Shown here piece by piece: positions 17,386 to 25,212 of a stretch of 64,000 nucleotides of DNA; position 1 is the stretch's first letter, and each line of letters begins with the position of its first letter. Source of the stretch: Gemmatimonas sp. Lineage in GTDB: Bacteria > Gemmatimonadota > Gemmatimonadetes > Gemmatimonadales > Gemmatimonadaceae. The notes beneath the pieces are model-generated. The model saw nothing but the letters and a program-made list of their open reading frames with translations. It was not told the origin of the DNA and made no database searches. The DNA lies in contig JAABRO010000033.1 in the NCBI GenBank assembly GCA_011390885.1, positions 123,092 through 187,091 of the forward strand, in the 5' to 3' direction. The translations under genes were made by a program, and so were the position numbers.

Positions 17386-17700
17386 ATGGAAGTCCTCGTG
17401 AACACCGACAGCAGCGTGCAGGGGCACGACGCGCTCACGACCGACGTGGAGGGCGTGGTGCGTCATGCGCTCGCCCGCTTCGCCGACCGCATCACGCGCG
17501 TCGAGGTCCACCTCAGCGATGAGAACAGCCACAAGCACGGCGCGGACGACAAGCGCTGCCTGATCGAGGCGCGCATCGCCGGGCGGCAGCCCACGGCGGT
17601 GACCCACAATGCCGCCGACCTCACCAAGGCCGTGGCTGGCGCGGCCGACAAGCTCAAGCGCGCGCTCGACACCGTGTTCGGCAAGCTCAGCACGCACTGA
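17386..17700 (+). CDS. short HPF/RaiA-family ribosome-associated protein
   Basis: The product is 104 aa and resembles the N-terminal domain of hibernation-promoting factor/RaiA, which binds the decoding groove of the 30S subunit. Typical features are RITRVEVHLSDENSHK, a following strand (CLIEARIAG) and the helix AVAGAADKLKRALDTVFGKL. It lacks the C-terminal domain of long HPF, so it would be of the short or YfiA-like type. The ATG at 17386 was chosen over one at 17341 because the upstream residues are Arg-rich and outside the fold. TAGTCT overlapping the previous stop (17304-17309) could be its promoter. Some related proteins have lost ribosome binding, so the role is inferred. Confidence 0.75.
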   Translation: MEVLVNTDSSVQGHDALTTDVEGVVRHALARFADRITRVEVHLSDENSHKHGADDKRCLIEARIAGRQPTAVTHNAADLTKAVAGAADKLKRALDTVFGKLSTH

Positions 17701-17707
17701 CGGCACC

Positions 17708-17750
17708 CGCACCGGGGGGCGTGTCTCGCGGGACGCGCTCCCGGGGTGCG
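17708..17750. terminator. bidirectional hairpin between convergent genes
   Basis: An imperfect G+C-rich hairpin (cgcacc at 17708-17713 with ggtgcg at 17745-17750, continuing inward with small bulges) fills the 62-base gap between the convergent HPF-like gene and the Mrp operon. There is no clear T-run. Confidence 0.45.
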
Positions 17751-17762
17751 TGACCGGCAGCC

Positions 17763-19511
17763 TCAGCCGCGCGCGGCCACCAGCGCGGCCGCCACGAGGA
17801 GCAGGAGTGCGCCCAGCAGCAGCGGGATCGTGCGTCGAAGCACGGTGTCGTAGCGTTCCGACACCGAGTCCGACTCGGCGTCGGCGTCGCGGTTCGCGAG
17901 GGACGATCCGCCGGACGTGCCGGACCGTGCGTCGGTGGACGCACTGACGGGTGCAGGCGCCGTCGGCTGAAGGCGTACCACGCCAGTCGGCCGCGGCACG
18001 AGCCGGTTCCACCCGAGTGCCGCCAGCAGCACACCCGCCACGATCGGCCAGCCGAGCGCCAGCACGTCGCCCAGGCCCGCATCGAGCGAAGCGCTCAGGG
18101 GAATCCACCACACGCCGGTCGCCACGGCCACCAGCGCAATGGGCCACGCCGGGCCGACCCGCGGTGGGTTGCGCGACACGATCGCGCGCGACTCTCGTTC
18201 ATGCTCGGCGGGCGAGAGGCCCTCGCGGTACGCGGCCATCATCAGCGCGCCGTGAAACGCCCGCACCCCCGCCTCGCCGCGCAGTCGTTCCGCGCACCAG
18301 AGCACGCGCGCGACCAGCAGTGTGGTGCCGATGGCCGCCGCCGACAGCCACGGCACGATCCAGGCCAGCTCCGTCGAGCCGAGCTCCGACTTCATCGCGA
18401 GCTTGGCCGCCGCTCCGCTTGTGAGCGGGGCGCCCGCGAGGGCGAGGGCCGGCAGCAGCAGCCAGCGCCGCGCGGCAGGCGTCATGGCCACGGTGTCGTC
18501 GCTGCCCGTGAACAGCGCGCCCTTGGCGATGCCATGATGCACGGCGTACAGGGTGAGGACCGCCACGAACCCCGGCTCCCCGCTGGCCAGCGCGGCTCCG
18601 ACGAGCACGGTGACGAGTCCCGACTGGCTGATGCTCGACCAGCCGAGCACCGTGGCGGAGTCGCCCAGGCGCACGCCCCGGAACGCGCCCCAGTACGCAG
18701 CGACGAGCCCCACGATGGCCACGTTGCGGCCCAGCGTCGGGAGGGTGGCCACGCCGAGTGGCAGCGTGAGCAGCCAGCCCAGCACGCCCGCGTTGATCAT
18801 CGCCCCGCCCAGCACCACGCGCACCGCGGCCGGCGCCACGGTGTACGTGCTCGGCAGCCAGAAGTGCACGCCGAGCAGCGCCGCCTTCACGCCGAATCCG
18901 ACGAGCAGCGCCAGCGTGATGCCGAGCACGTGCGGTGAATCGGCGATAGCCGCTGGCACCAGCGCGAGCGTGTTGCCGGCGCCGCCGCGGCTGGCCAGCA
19001 GCAGGCCCGCGAGAATGGCCATCTCGCCGAGCACGGTGAACGCGATGTACAGCCGACCGGCGTCTCGGGCGAAGGTTGAGCCACTGCACACCACGAGCGC
19101 GTAGGCGCCGAACGACATCATGGCGAAGCCGCTGTAGAAGCCGCCGATGTCCTGCGCGAGTGCGAGCCAGAGGTTGCCGGTGAGCGTGAAGAGCCACGGC
19201 AGCACGAGGTGGCGCAGGCGATCTGCCGTGATCGGCGACCGCAGCGCTGTCAACCCGCCCACGCACCACACCAGCGCCATCGCCGCCAGCAGGGCGCGGC
19301 GCGTGTCGTCGAGCGCCCACTGGCCCCCCAGCATGAGCCACGGCAGTTCGAGCGACGTGCCGGGCGCCACGAGCAGCGCCGCCACGAGCGCCGGCAACGG
19401 TGCCACGGGCAGCAGCCACGGCAACCGACCGCGCCAGCCGGGGACGAGCGCGGCGAGCAGCGCCCCGACCGGTGCGCCCACGGCAGCGGCAAGCAGCGCC
19501 TGGCTCAACAC
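17763..19511 (-). CDS. third NuoL/MrpD-like antiporter subunit, divergent
   Basis: This 582-aa membrane protein of the proton-conducting NuoL/M/N-MrpA/D superfamily is the last gene of the Mrp operon and starts at GTG 19511, 10 bases after its neighbour. It retains GVKAALLGVHFWLP with Lys209. However, the helix-5 Glu of the family is replaced (FAMMSF, Met131) and the second conserved Lys of VKAG is Asn240 (MINAGVLG). After about 15 membrane helices it has a Ser/Asp-rich linker near 530-555 and a final helix. It may be a degenerate pump module, or a structural or regulatory subunit. Confidence 0.8.
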   Translation of the reverse strand: MLSQALLAAAVGAPVGALLAALVPGWRGRLPWLLPVAPLPALVAALLVAPGTSLELPWLMLGGQWALDDTRRALLAAMALVWCVGGLTALRSPITADRLRHLVLPWLFTLTGNLWLALAQDIGGFYSGFAMMSFGAYALVVCSGSTFARDAGRLYIAFTVLGEMAILAGLLLASRGGAGNTLALVPAAIADSPHVLGITLALLVGFGVKAALLGVHFWLPSTYTVAPAAVRVVLGGAMINAGVLGWLLTLPLGVATLPTLGRNVAIVGLVAAYWGAFRGVRLGDSATVLGWSSISQSGLVTVLVGAALASGEPGFVAVLTLYAVHHGIAKGALFTGSDDTVAMTPAARRWLLLPALALAGAPLTSGAAAKLAMKSELGSTELAWIVPWLSAAAIGTTLLVARVLWCAERLRGEAGVRAFHGALMMAAYREGLSPAEHERESRAIVSRNPPRVGPAWPIALVAVATGVWWIPLSASLDAGLGDVLALGWPIVAGVLLAALGWNRLVPRPTGVVRLQPTAPAPVSASTDARSGTSGGSSLANRDADAESDSVSERYDTVLRRTIPLLLGALLLLVAAALVAARG

Positions 19512-19521
19512 GGTACGCCGC

Positions 19522-21015
19522 TCATGGCAGGTACTCCCGCCGGGTGATCAGCATGGCCCACTGCAGCGGACTGAAGGGCATGCCGGCGAACAGCCCCGCC
19601 CCCACGGTGAGCGCCGCCGTGGCGAGCGTGGGAATCAGGAACCAGAGACTCGTCTCGAACCGCCCGAAGGATCGCTCGTCGGGCCACGGCGCCGAGGCGT
19701 TGCGGAACCACAGCCGATGCACGATGGGGAGGAAGTACGCCGCGTTGAGCACGCTGCTCGCGATGAGCACGGCGAGCACCCACGGGTGTCCGGCCTCGAG
19801 TGCGCCGAGGCCGAGGTACCACTTGCTCACGAAGCCGGCGAGCGGTGGCACCCCGATCATGCCGACGGCGCCGATCGTGAACGCAGCGCTCGTGAGCGGC
19901 ATGCGGCGGCCGGCCCCGTCGAGTTCGCGAATGTCGTGCACGCCGAGCGTCTCGGCGTAGTTGCCGGCGCAGTAGAAGAGCGTGACCTTCATGATGCCCT
20001 GATGCAGCAGGTGCACGAGCCCGCCGATGGTGCCGAGCGGGCCGAACAGGCTGACGCCGAGTGCGATGTACGACACCTGGCTCACGGTGGAGAAGGCGAG
20101 CCGTCGCTTGAGATCCGTCTGCTGTGTAGCGCGCAGCGAGCCCCACACGATCGTGACGCTCGCCGCGATGGTCAGCGGCACGAGCAGGGCGAGCTCGCGC
20201 GCGAACTCGATGCCGTACACGTCGTAGACCACGCGCACGATGCCGAAGGCGCCCGCCTTCACCACGGCGACGGCGTGCAGCAGCGCGCTCACCGGCGCCG
20301 GGGCCACCATGGCCTGCGGCAGCCAGCCGTGCAGAGGCACGAGCGCGGCCTTCACGCCGAGCCCTGCGATCATGAGCCCGAAGGCGACGCGCAGCAGCGG
20401 CCACTGCGACTCGGCGACGGCGCGCAGCGAGCCGGTTTCCTTGAACTCCACGTCGCCCGCGAACGAGTACAGCACGGCAATGCCGAGCAGCAGCGCGGCG
20501 CCACCCGTGATGGTGTAGCGCAGGTAGGTGCGGCCCGCCGCCAGCGCCTTCTCCGTGCCGCGGTGCACCACGAGCGGATACGTGGACAGCGTGAGCAGTT
20601 CGTAGAAGAGCAGGAAGGTGAGCAGGTTGCCGGCCAGCGCGATGCCCATCGTGCTGGCCACGCACAAGCTGAAGAAGCCGAAGAAGCGGCTCCGGTTGGG
20701 CGCGCCCTCCAGGTAGCCGATGGCGTAGATCGTGGTGAAGAGCCAGAGCAGGGCCGAGAGTCCCGCGAAGAGGCACGCGAGCGCGTCCCCGCGCAGGATG
20801 AACTCCGCACCGGGCCACATCGTGAAGCGCACCTCGTGCGGCGCATTGCGCACCACACCCCACGACATCGCCGCCACGAGCACGAGCTTGAGGCCGGCGG
20901 CCGCCAGGTTGAGCGTGGTGCGGGTGCGCCGCCGTGACTCGGGGAGCAGGAAGATGAGCACCGCCGGCAGGAGCGACGACGCCAGCACCCAGGCCGGCAG
21001 CGAGGCGGCGCTCAT
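19522..21015 (-). CDS. mrpD: Mrp Na+/H+ antiporter subunit, NuoL/MrpD-like (second)
   Basis: The protein is 497 aa with about 14 membrane helices. It carries the full set of proton-path residues: Glu in LLFYELLTLS, Lys in GVKAALVPLHGWLPQA and Lys in HAVAVVKAGAFG. These are hallmarks of active MrpA/MrpD/NuoL-type subunits. ATG 21015 overlaps the stop of the gene before it (ATGA). It is probably one of the two ion-translocating core subunits of the complex. Whether it corresponds to MrpA (truncated at the N-terminal module) or MrpD cannot be settled by eye. Confidence 0.85.
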   Translation of the reverse strand: MSAASLPAWVLASSLLPAVLIFLLPESRRRTRTTLNLAAAGLKLVLVAAMSWGVVRNAPHEVRFTMWPGAEFILRGDALACLFAGLSALLWLFTTIYAIGYLEGAPNRSRFFGFFSLCVASTMGIALAGNLLTFLLFYELLTLSTYPLVVHRGTEKALAAGRTYLRYTITGGAALLLGIAVLYSFAGDVEFKETGSLRAVAESQWPLLRVAFGLMIAGLGVKAALVPLHGWLPQAMVAPAPVSALLHAVAVVKAGAFGIVRVVYDVYGIEFARELALLVPLTIAASVTIVWGSLRATQQTDLKRRLAFSTVSQVSYIALGVSLFGPLGTIGGLVHLLHQGIMKVTLFYCAGNYAETLGVHDIRELDGAGRRMPLTSAAFTIGAVGMIGVPPLAGFVSKWYLGLGALEAGHPWVLAVLIASSVLNAAYFLPIVHRLWFRNASAPWPDERSFGRFETSLWFLIPTLATAALTVGAGLFAGMPFSPLQWAMLITRREYLP

Positions 21016-22502
21016 GGCGCACCATTCAGGAGGAGTCCGACCGACGGCGGTGCACCGATGCGCAGCACCTCGAGCGGAGCGACCGCCATCACGCCCAGCA
21101 GGATGGCCGATGCGGCGAGCGCGAGGGCCACCACGTCCCAGCCGAGCGGCGTGGGCGTGAACCGGTCCTCGGCCCCCTGCAGGAACGACGCGCGAAACAC
21201 CCGAAACACATAACCCGCCGTGAGCAGGCCGCCGCCGAGCAGCACGAACACCCACTGCCATTGCCCGCTCGCGAGCGCGGCCTGCAGCAGCATCCACTTG
21301 GCGCTGAACCCGCCGCTCGGCGGCAGCCCCATGAGGCTCACGGCCGACAGGCCGAACGCGAACAGGGCGAGCGGCATGTGGCGACTCACGCCGGCGAGGT
21401 CGTCCACGCGGTAGCTGGCCACCGCGGCGATGAGCGCACCGCTGGCCAGGAACATCGCGCTCTTGGCGAGCGCGTGGGCAACCACCTGCAGCATGACGCC
21501 GTCCCAGGCCGAGGCGCGCGCCGCCGCCGAGGCATCGACCAGCAGTGGCACGGCGACGAAGAGGTAGCCGAGCTGCGCCACGGTGGAGTGCGCCACGAGC
21601 ATCTTGAGCTCGGCGTGACGCAGCGCCTGCCAGCCACCCCACGCGATGGCGCCCGCGCCCAGCACGCCGAACCCCTGCGCGACCGCCGGGACGAGCAGCG
21701 AGACGCCAGGACCGAGCCAGATGCGCAGCAGCATCACGAACGACGCCTTCACCACGAGCGCGGACAGCAGCGCGCTGACGGGCGGCAGGGCGGCGCCGTG
21801 GGCCGGTGGCAGCCAACCGTGCAGCGGAAACAGCGCCGTCTTCAGGCAGAGGCCGGCCGTGATGAGCGCGAGGGCGACGAGCGTGGTGGTGGACGCCGTG
21901 AAGCCGTTGGCGAGTGACGCAAGAGCGAGCGTGCCGTAGTCGGCGTAGAGGAGCGCCACGCCGAGCAGGTAGGCGAGCGAGCCGAGCAGCGCGGCCAGCA
22001 GGTAGCGCAGCGCGGCGGCCAGCGCGATGGTCGTGCCGGCGACGGTCACGAGTCCGACGGCCGAGAGGCCGAGCAGTTCGAGCCCGACATACATGTTGAA
22101 GAGGTCCGCGGCCAGCCAGACGCCGTCGAGCGCGGCCCCGAGCAGGAAGAAGAGCGGCCAGAACCAGCGCGCCGCGTGGTCGGCGAACTCCGCCGGGGGG
22201 GAGAGCAGGCGATGCAGCGCACAGGCGGAGGCAATGACGGCAGTCACGAGCGTGAGCGTGGCCGCGAGCCCGTCCGCGCGCAGCCCGATGCCGAGTGGTT
22301 CCGCCCAGCCGCCGAGGGCGTACTGGGTGACGCCCTGCGCGCGGACGTGCGACCACAGCAGCGCCGCGGTGGTGCACCACGCCAGCAACCCCGGCACCAC
22401 CAGCCAGGCGGCGCGGACCTGCGGTCGCACCGCGGTGAGCACCGCCCAGAGGAGTGGCACCACCACGGCGAGCGGAATGAGCGGCGTGGCCGCGTCGATC
22501 AC
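21012..22502 (-). CDS. mrpD: Mrp Na+/H+ antiporter subunit, MrpD-like (first)
   Basis: This 496-aa membrane protein starts at GTG 22502, overlapping the mrpC stop by four bases (GTGA). Proton-path residues are present: Glu in MYVGLELLGLS, Lys in LKTALFPLHGWLPPAH and Lys in LVVKASFVMLL. Its position directly after mrpC is that of mrpD in standard operons, so it is the best candidate for the true MrpD. About 14 membrane helices are visible as alternating hydrophobic blocks. It acts with the small subunits in one membrane complex exchanging cytoplasmic Na+ (or K+) for protons. Confidence 0.87.
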   Translation of the reverse strand: MIDAATPLIPLAVVVPLLWAVLTAVRPQVRAAWLVVPGLLAWCTTAALLWSHVRAQGVTQYALGGWAEPLGIGLRADGLAATLTLVTAVIASACALHRLLSPPAEFADHAARWFWPLFFLLGAALDGVWLAADLFNMYVGLELLGLSAVGLVTVAGTTIALAAALRYLLAALLGSLAYLLGVALLYADYGTLALASLANGFTASTTTLVALALITAGLCLKTALFPLHGWLPPAHGAALPPVSALLSALVVKASFVMLLRIWLGPGVSLLVPAVAQGFGVLGAGAIAWGGWQALRHAELKMLVAHSTVAQLGYLFVAVPLLVDASAAARASAWDGVMLQVVAHALAKSAMFLASGALIAAVASYRVDDLAGVSRHMPLALFAFGLSAVSLMGLPPSGGFSAKWMLLQAALASGQWQWVFVLLGGGLLTAGYVFRVFRASFLQGAEDRFTPTPLGWDVVALALAASAILLGVMAVAPLEVLRIGAPPSVGLLLNGAP

Positions 22503-22816
22503 GGGGTGTCGTCCTCGGGGAGCGCGACGCGGCCCGTGGCGGCGAACCAGCGCCGGAACACCACCAGCGCGAGCGCCGTGGAGGCGACGGCCACCACGAT
22601 GCCCGTGAGCACGAGCGCCTGCGGCACCGGGTCCGGGCCGCGCTCGTGCTGGGCGAGGCCCACGAGGATGAGAAAGCTGCCCGTGCCCATCACGTTGAAG
22701 GCGAGCAGGCGACGCACCACGTGCGTGTGGGCGGCGAACGCCGCGAAGGCGACGGCCACCAGCAGCGCGCCCACGAGTGCGTACCAGAGCGCCGGGGACA
22801 TCGACGCGCTCGTCAC
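22499..22816 (-). CDS. mrpC: Mrp antiporter subunit C (NuoK-like)
   Basis: This small protein of 105 aa has three membrane helices, like NuoK and MrpC. The family pattern is clear in RRLLAFNVMGTGSFLILVGL followed by DPVPQALVLTGIVVAVASTA, the DPLPQALVLTAIVI signature. The start is GTG 22816, overlapping the mrpB stop; an ATG at 22801 is an alternative. The GTGA overlaps at both ends show tight coupling within the operon. Confidence 0.93.
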   Translation of the reverse strand: MTSASMSPALWYALVGALLVAVAFAAFAAHTHVVRRLLAFNVMGTGSFLILVGLAQHERGPDPVPQALVLTGIVVAVASTALALVVFRRWFAATGRVALPEDDTP

Positions 22817-23643
22817 GATCGGTCCGCTCCGTGCGCGGCGGCGTCACGACCGTCCGGGGCACTGGCGAAGAGGCCCACCAGGTTGGCCGCGATGCTCACC
22901 GTGAGGGCGGCCTCGATCGCGAGAATCAGCGCGCCCGCCGAGGCCGACGGCCAGCCCAGGAGGGGCCGATCCAGCAGCAGCATCCCAGCCGCGAGGCCGA
23001 GAAACACGGCGAAGCCGACGAGCAGCGCGGCGTGCTGCCACCGGTCGAGCAGGGCGGCCCAGGGCCGCACGCCCGACACGCGGCGCAGCACGCCGAGCGC
23101 CGCGAGCACGGCGCCAGCCTGGAACGCGCCGCCGGGACGCGTCGCGCCCGCCCACAGCAGGTAGATCGCCAGCAGCAGCAGGGCCGGGTGCAGCGCGCGC
23201 GTGAGCGTGGCGAGCAGCGGCGTCTCGATGGCGCGGGCTCCCGCCCGATCGCTGGTGCCGGGATGGATGAGGTCGTGCTCGTCCGACCCGCGGACAACGG
23301 CAGGAGCTGGCGCGGTCGGCGCCCTGCTGCGCGGCGCCGCCGCGGCGGGCTCCTCGCGCAGGGCGAGCGCCACGAGCGCAGCGGCCAGCAGCACCGCGAT
23401 CTCGAGCAGCGTGTCGTATCCGCGAAACTGCAGCAGCACTGCCGTGATCGGGTGCTCCACGCCGCTGGACGGGATCGCCTCTGCCGTGGCCGCCGCGAGG
23501 TCGATGGACGGGCCGCGCCGCGCCGCGATTGCCGCCACGAGCGCGAGTGCGAGCCCGCCGCCGAGCGGCAGGGCGATCGCGAGGCGCCACCGCGAGACGG
23601 TGCCCTCCAGGTCGCCCTCCGGACGCGCGTCTCGCGGCCTCAT
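22813..23643 (-). CDS. mrpB: fused MbhE-like plus MrpB (MnhB) subunit
   Basis: The product is 276 aa from ATG 23643, overlapping the preceding stop. The N-terminal part (residues about 15-100) matches the MbhE/MrpA C-terminal module: VEHPITAVLLQFRGYDTLLE. After an Ala/Pro/Arg-rich linker, residues about 140-265 form the MnhB domain, with TRPGGAFQAGAVLAA in the position of the family's GGGF motif. In canonical Mrp operons the first module is the C-terminal end of the large MrpA protein; here it is detached and fused to MrpB. There are about six membrane helices in all. Confidence 0.85.
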   Translation of the reverse strand: MRPRDARPEGDLEGTVSRWRLAIALPLGGGLALALVAAIAARRGPSIDLAAATAEAIPSSGVEHPITAVLLQFRGYDTLLEIAVLLAAALVALALREEPAAAAPRSRAPTAPAPAVVRGSDEHDLIHPGTSDRAGARAIETPLLATLTRALHPALLLLAIYLLWAGATRPGGAFQAGAVLAALGVLRRVSGVRPWAALLDRWQHAALLVGFAVFLGLAAGMLLLDRPLLGWPSASAGALILAIEAALTVSIAANLVGLFASAPDGRDAAAHGADRS

Positions 23644-23903
23644 GCCGCACCGTCCGGCGGGTCGCGGCGAGTGCGCCGCAGGTGTCCGACGGCATCGAAG
23701 AGGAGCGCTCCGGTGAGCCCCGCACCGATGGCCGCCTCGGCGAGCGCCACGTCGGGTGCCTCGAGTCGCACCCAGGCAAGAGCCACGAGCAGTCCGAACA
23801 CGACGAAGAGCACCACCGCGCGGAACAGGGAACGCGACCAGAGTGCGCCACCCGCCGCAAGCAGCAGGCCAAGCCCGAGGATCACGTCGAAGAGCAGCGT
23901 CAC
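23640..23903 (-). CDS. DUF4040 subunit (MbhD-like, MrpA C-terminal module)
   Basis: This 87-aa protein with three membrane helices matches DUF4040/MbhD: LVALAWVRLEAPDVALAEAA followed by GAGLTGALLFDAV. The family resembles NuoJ and in many bacteria is embedded in the C-terminal part of MrpA. Here it is a separate gene between mrpG and the MbhE-MrpB fusion, with four-base overlaps on both sides. It is thus part of a split-MrpA arrangement like that of archaeal MBH/MBS complexes. Confidence 0.88.
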   Translation of the reverse strand: MTLLFDVILGLGLLLAAGGALWSRSLFRAVVLFVVFGLLVALAWVRLEAPDVALAEAAIGAGLTGALLFDAVGHLRRTRRDPPDGAA

Positions 23904-24211
23904 GTGGCGTCGTGGCTGGTGCGCGGCGCGATGCCGCGGGCACGGGCGCGGCGGGCCACGAGGTGCCCGCTCGTGGCGCTGGCGGCGAGCACGAGCCCCC
24001 AGACGAGCACGAGCTTGAGGGCGCCCGCCAGGGATGCGGCCGACGGCATGAGCGCGAGCATCACGAGGCCGAGGCCGAGGTTGTCAGCCTTCGTGAGCGC
24101 GTGCACGCGGGTGTACACGTCCGGAAACCGCAGGACGCCCAGCGTACCGATCGCGAAGAAGGCCACGCCGGCCACGAGCAGCACGGACTGCACCATCTCG
24201 AGCCAGCTCAT
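23900..24211 (-). CDS. mrpG: Mrp antiporter subunit G
   Basis: This 103-aa protein has three membrane helices. The MnhG signature is visible: FFAIGTLGVLRFPDVYTRVHALTKADNLG, here split as GVLRFPDVYTR and HALTKADNLG. The ATG at 24211 has a fair ribosome-binding site (GGAG about 8 nt upstream). The 60 bases separating it from mrpF form the only real gap in the operon core and contain nothing recognisable. Confidence 0.93.
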   Translation of the reverse strand: MSWLEMVQSVLLVAGVAFFAIGTLGVLRFPDVYTRVHALTKADNLGLGLVMLALMPSAASLAGALKLVLVWGLVLAASATSGHLVARRARARGIAPRTSHDAT

Positions 24212-24271
24212 GCGTCGTCTCCGCCGCCGTGCGTCGCCCGCATCGGCCGGACGCGTCGCTCGCGGTCGCGC

Positions 24272-24571
24272 TCAGCGTGCGTCATCGTCGGGCTCGCGCG
24301 CAGCGGGTGGTTCGCCGACCCGCCCCACGAAGGTGGACACGGTGACGATGGCGAGTGCCGCGAGCACGAGCGCGACGTCGCGCAGCGCCGCATTGCCGGT
24401 GCGGACGGCGAGCACGAGCAGGATCGCCACGCCCGTGGTGCCGAAGAGCTGACCGGCGAGCATGCGATCCTCCGCGCGCGGGCCGCGCCAGACGCGCACG
24501 AGGCCGGCGAGCAGCGTGACGAGCAGCGCAACCGACGCGACGTCGAGGAGCCGGGCGAAGCTGTCGCTCAC
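24272..24571 (-). CDS. mrpF: Mrp antiporter subunit F
   Basis: This 99-aa protein has three membrane helices. The family core LVRVWRGPRAEDRMLAGQLF matches the RGP(s/t)..DR(i/v)... motif of MrpF/MnhF. The start is GTG 24571, overlapping the mrpE stop (GTGA). Its C-terminus is short and acidic. It is a small structural subunit of the antiporter complex, also implicated in bile/cholate efflux in Bacillus (family knowledge). Confidence 0.92.
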   Translation of the reverse strand: MSDSFARLLDVASVALLVTLLAGLVRVWRGPRAEDRMLAGQLFGTTGVAILLVLAVRTGNAALRDVALVLAALAIVTVSTFVGRVGEPPAAREPDDDAR

Positions 24572-25056
24572 GCGCGGTCACCCACCAGGTCGGCGCTGCC
24601 GAACAGCGCCGCGATGCGTCGTTCGGTACGCGCGAAGTCCGCATCCAGCGGCGCGTGCTCGTCGAGCACGTGCAGCGTGATCTGATCGCCGTCGAGCGAG
24701 AGCCCGAGGCTGCCCGGCAGCAGGCTCAAGGTGGCCACGAGCAGGACGCGCGGCAGTCCGATCGGCAGCGTGGTGCGCCGCGTCACGACCGCAGGCGCGA
24801 GTGGCAGTGATGGCGCCAGCGTGCGCCGCGCCACGTCGAGGCCTGCCACGAGTGACCGCCACGCGAAGAACGCGGCGAAGCCGGGCAGCGCGCGCAGGCG
24901 AAGGTACGGGCCGGCGGTGTCATGCGCTGACCGTCGCGTCACGAGAACCGCCAGTGCCACCGCCGGGACGCCCAGTGTCCATGACGACGGGTCGCCCTCG
25001 GCCAGCAGCCACCAGCTGCCCGCGTACGTGAGGGCTGCACGGATCGTTCGGAGCAA
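24568..25056 (-). CDS. mrpE: Mrp antiporter subunit E
   Basis: The product is 162 aa if started at TTG 25056, which has a GGAGG ribosome-binding site four bases upstream and matches the usual MrpE length (about 160). An upstream in-frame start at 25125 would give 185 aa with a non-membrane prefix. MnhE features include AGSWWLLAEG, a second helix, then VVTRRTTLPIGLPRVLLVATLSLLPGSL and the C-terminal LHVLDE. It opens the nine-gene operon (E, F, G, DUF4040, B, C and three antiporter-like subunits), all on the minus strand. Mrp complexes give sodium and alkali tolerance and set membrane potential. Confidence 0.87.
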   Translation of the reverse strand: MLRTIRAALTYAGSWWLLAEGDPSSWTLGVPAVALAVLVTRRSAHDTAGPYLRLRALPGFAAFFAWRSLVAGLDVARRTLAPSLPLAPAVVTRRTTLPIGLPRVLLVATLSLLPGSLGLSLDGDQITLHVLDEHAPLDADFARTERRIAALFGSADLVGDRA

Positions 25057-25060
25057 GGCG

Positions 25061-25065
25061 CCTCC
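25061..25065 (-). promoter_or_regulatory. ribosome-binding site deciding a TTG start for mrpE
   Basis: GGAGG on the minus strand lies four bases before TTG 25056. It is one of the few strong Shine-Dalgarno sites in the window, and it supports the TTG over the longer reading frame from 25125. Confidence 0.6.
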
Positions 25066-25151
25066 GGGTGCGGGGGAGAGAGAACCGTTCCTCGCAAGGT
25101 AGCGTGCGACCTCGCGGGATCGCACGCGAGCGTAAACCGGAGATACGCAAA

Positions 25152-25189
25152 ACGCGCCGGACCGGGAGCGTGATCCCGGTCCGGCGCGT
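25152..25189 (-). terminator. strong terminator of the M19 dipeptidase gene
   Basis: A perfect 16-bp stem (25152-25167 with 25174-25189) has a 6-nt loop and, on the minus strand, is followed by TTTTGCG. It lies 23 bases past the dipeptidase stop. It also separates that gene from the Mrp operon. Confidence 0.85.
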
Positions 25190-25212
25190 CGGCGCTTCCT
25201 GTCGAGTTCGGC

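Noticed and set aside
15867..17438. Antisense frame spanning the repeat element and the sulfite-oxidase-like gene
   Set aside because: It is a shadow of the plus-strand gene; similar peptides in several such frames arise only from translation of the repeat arms.
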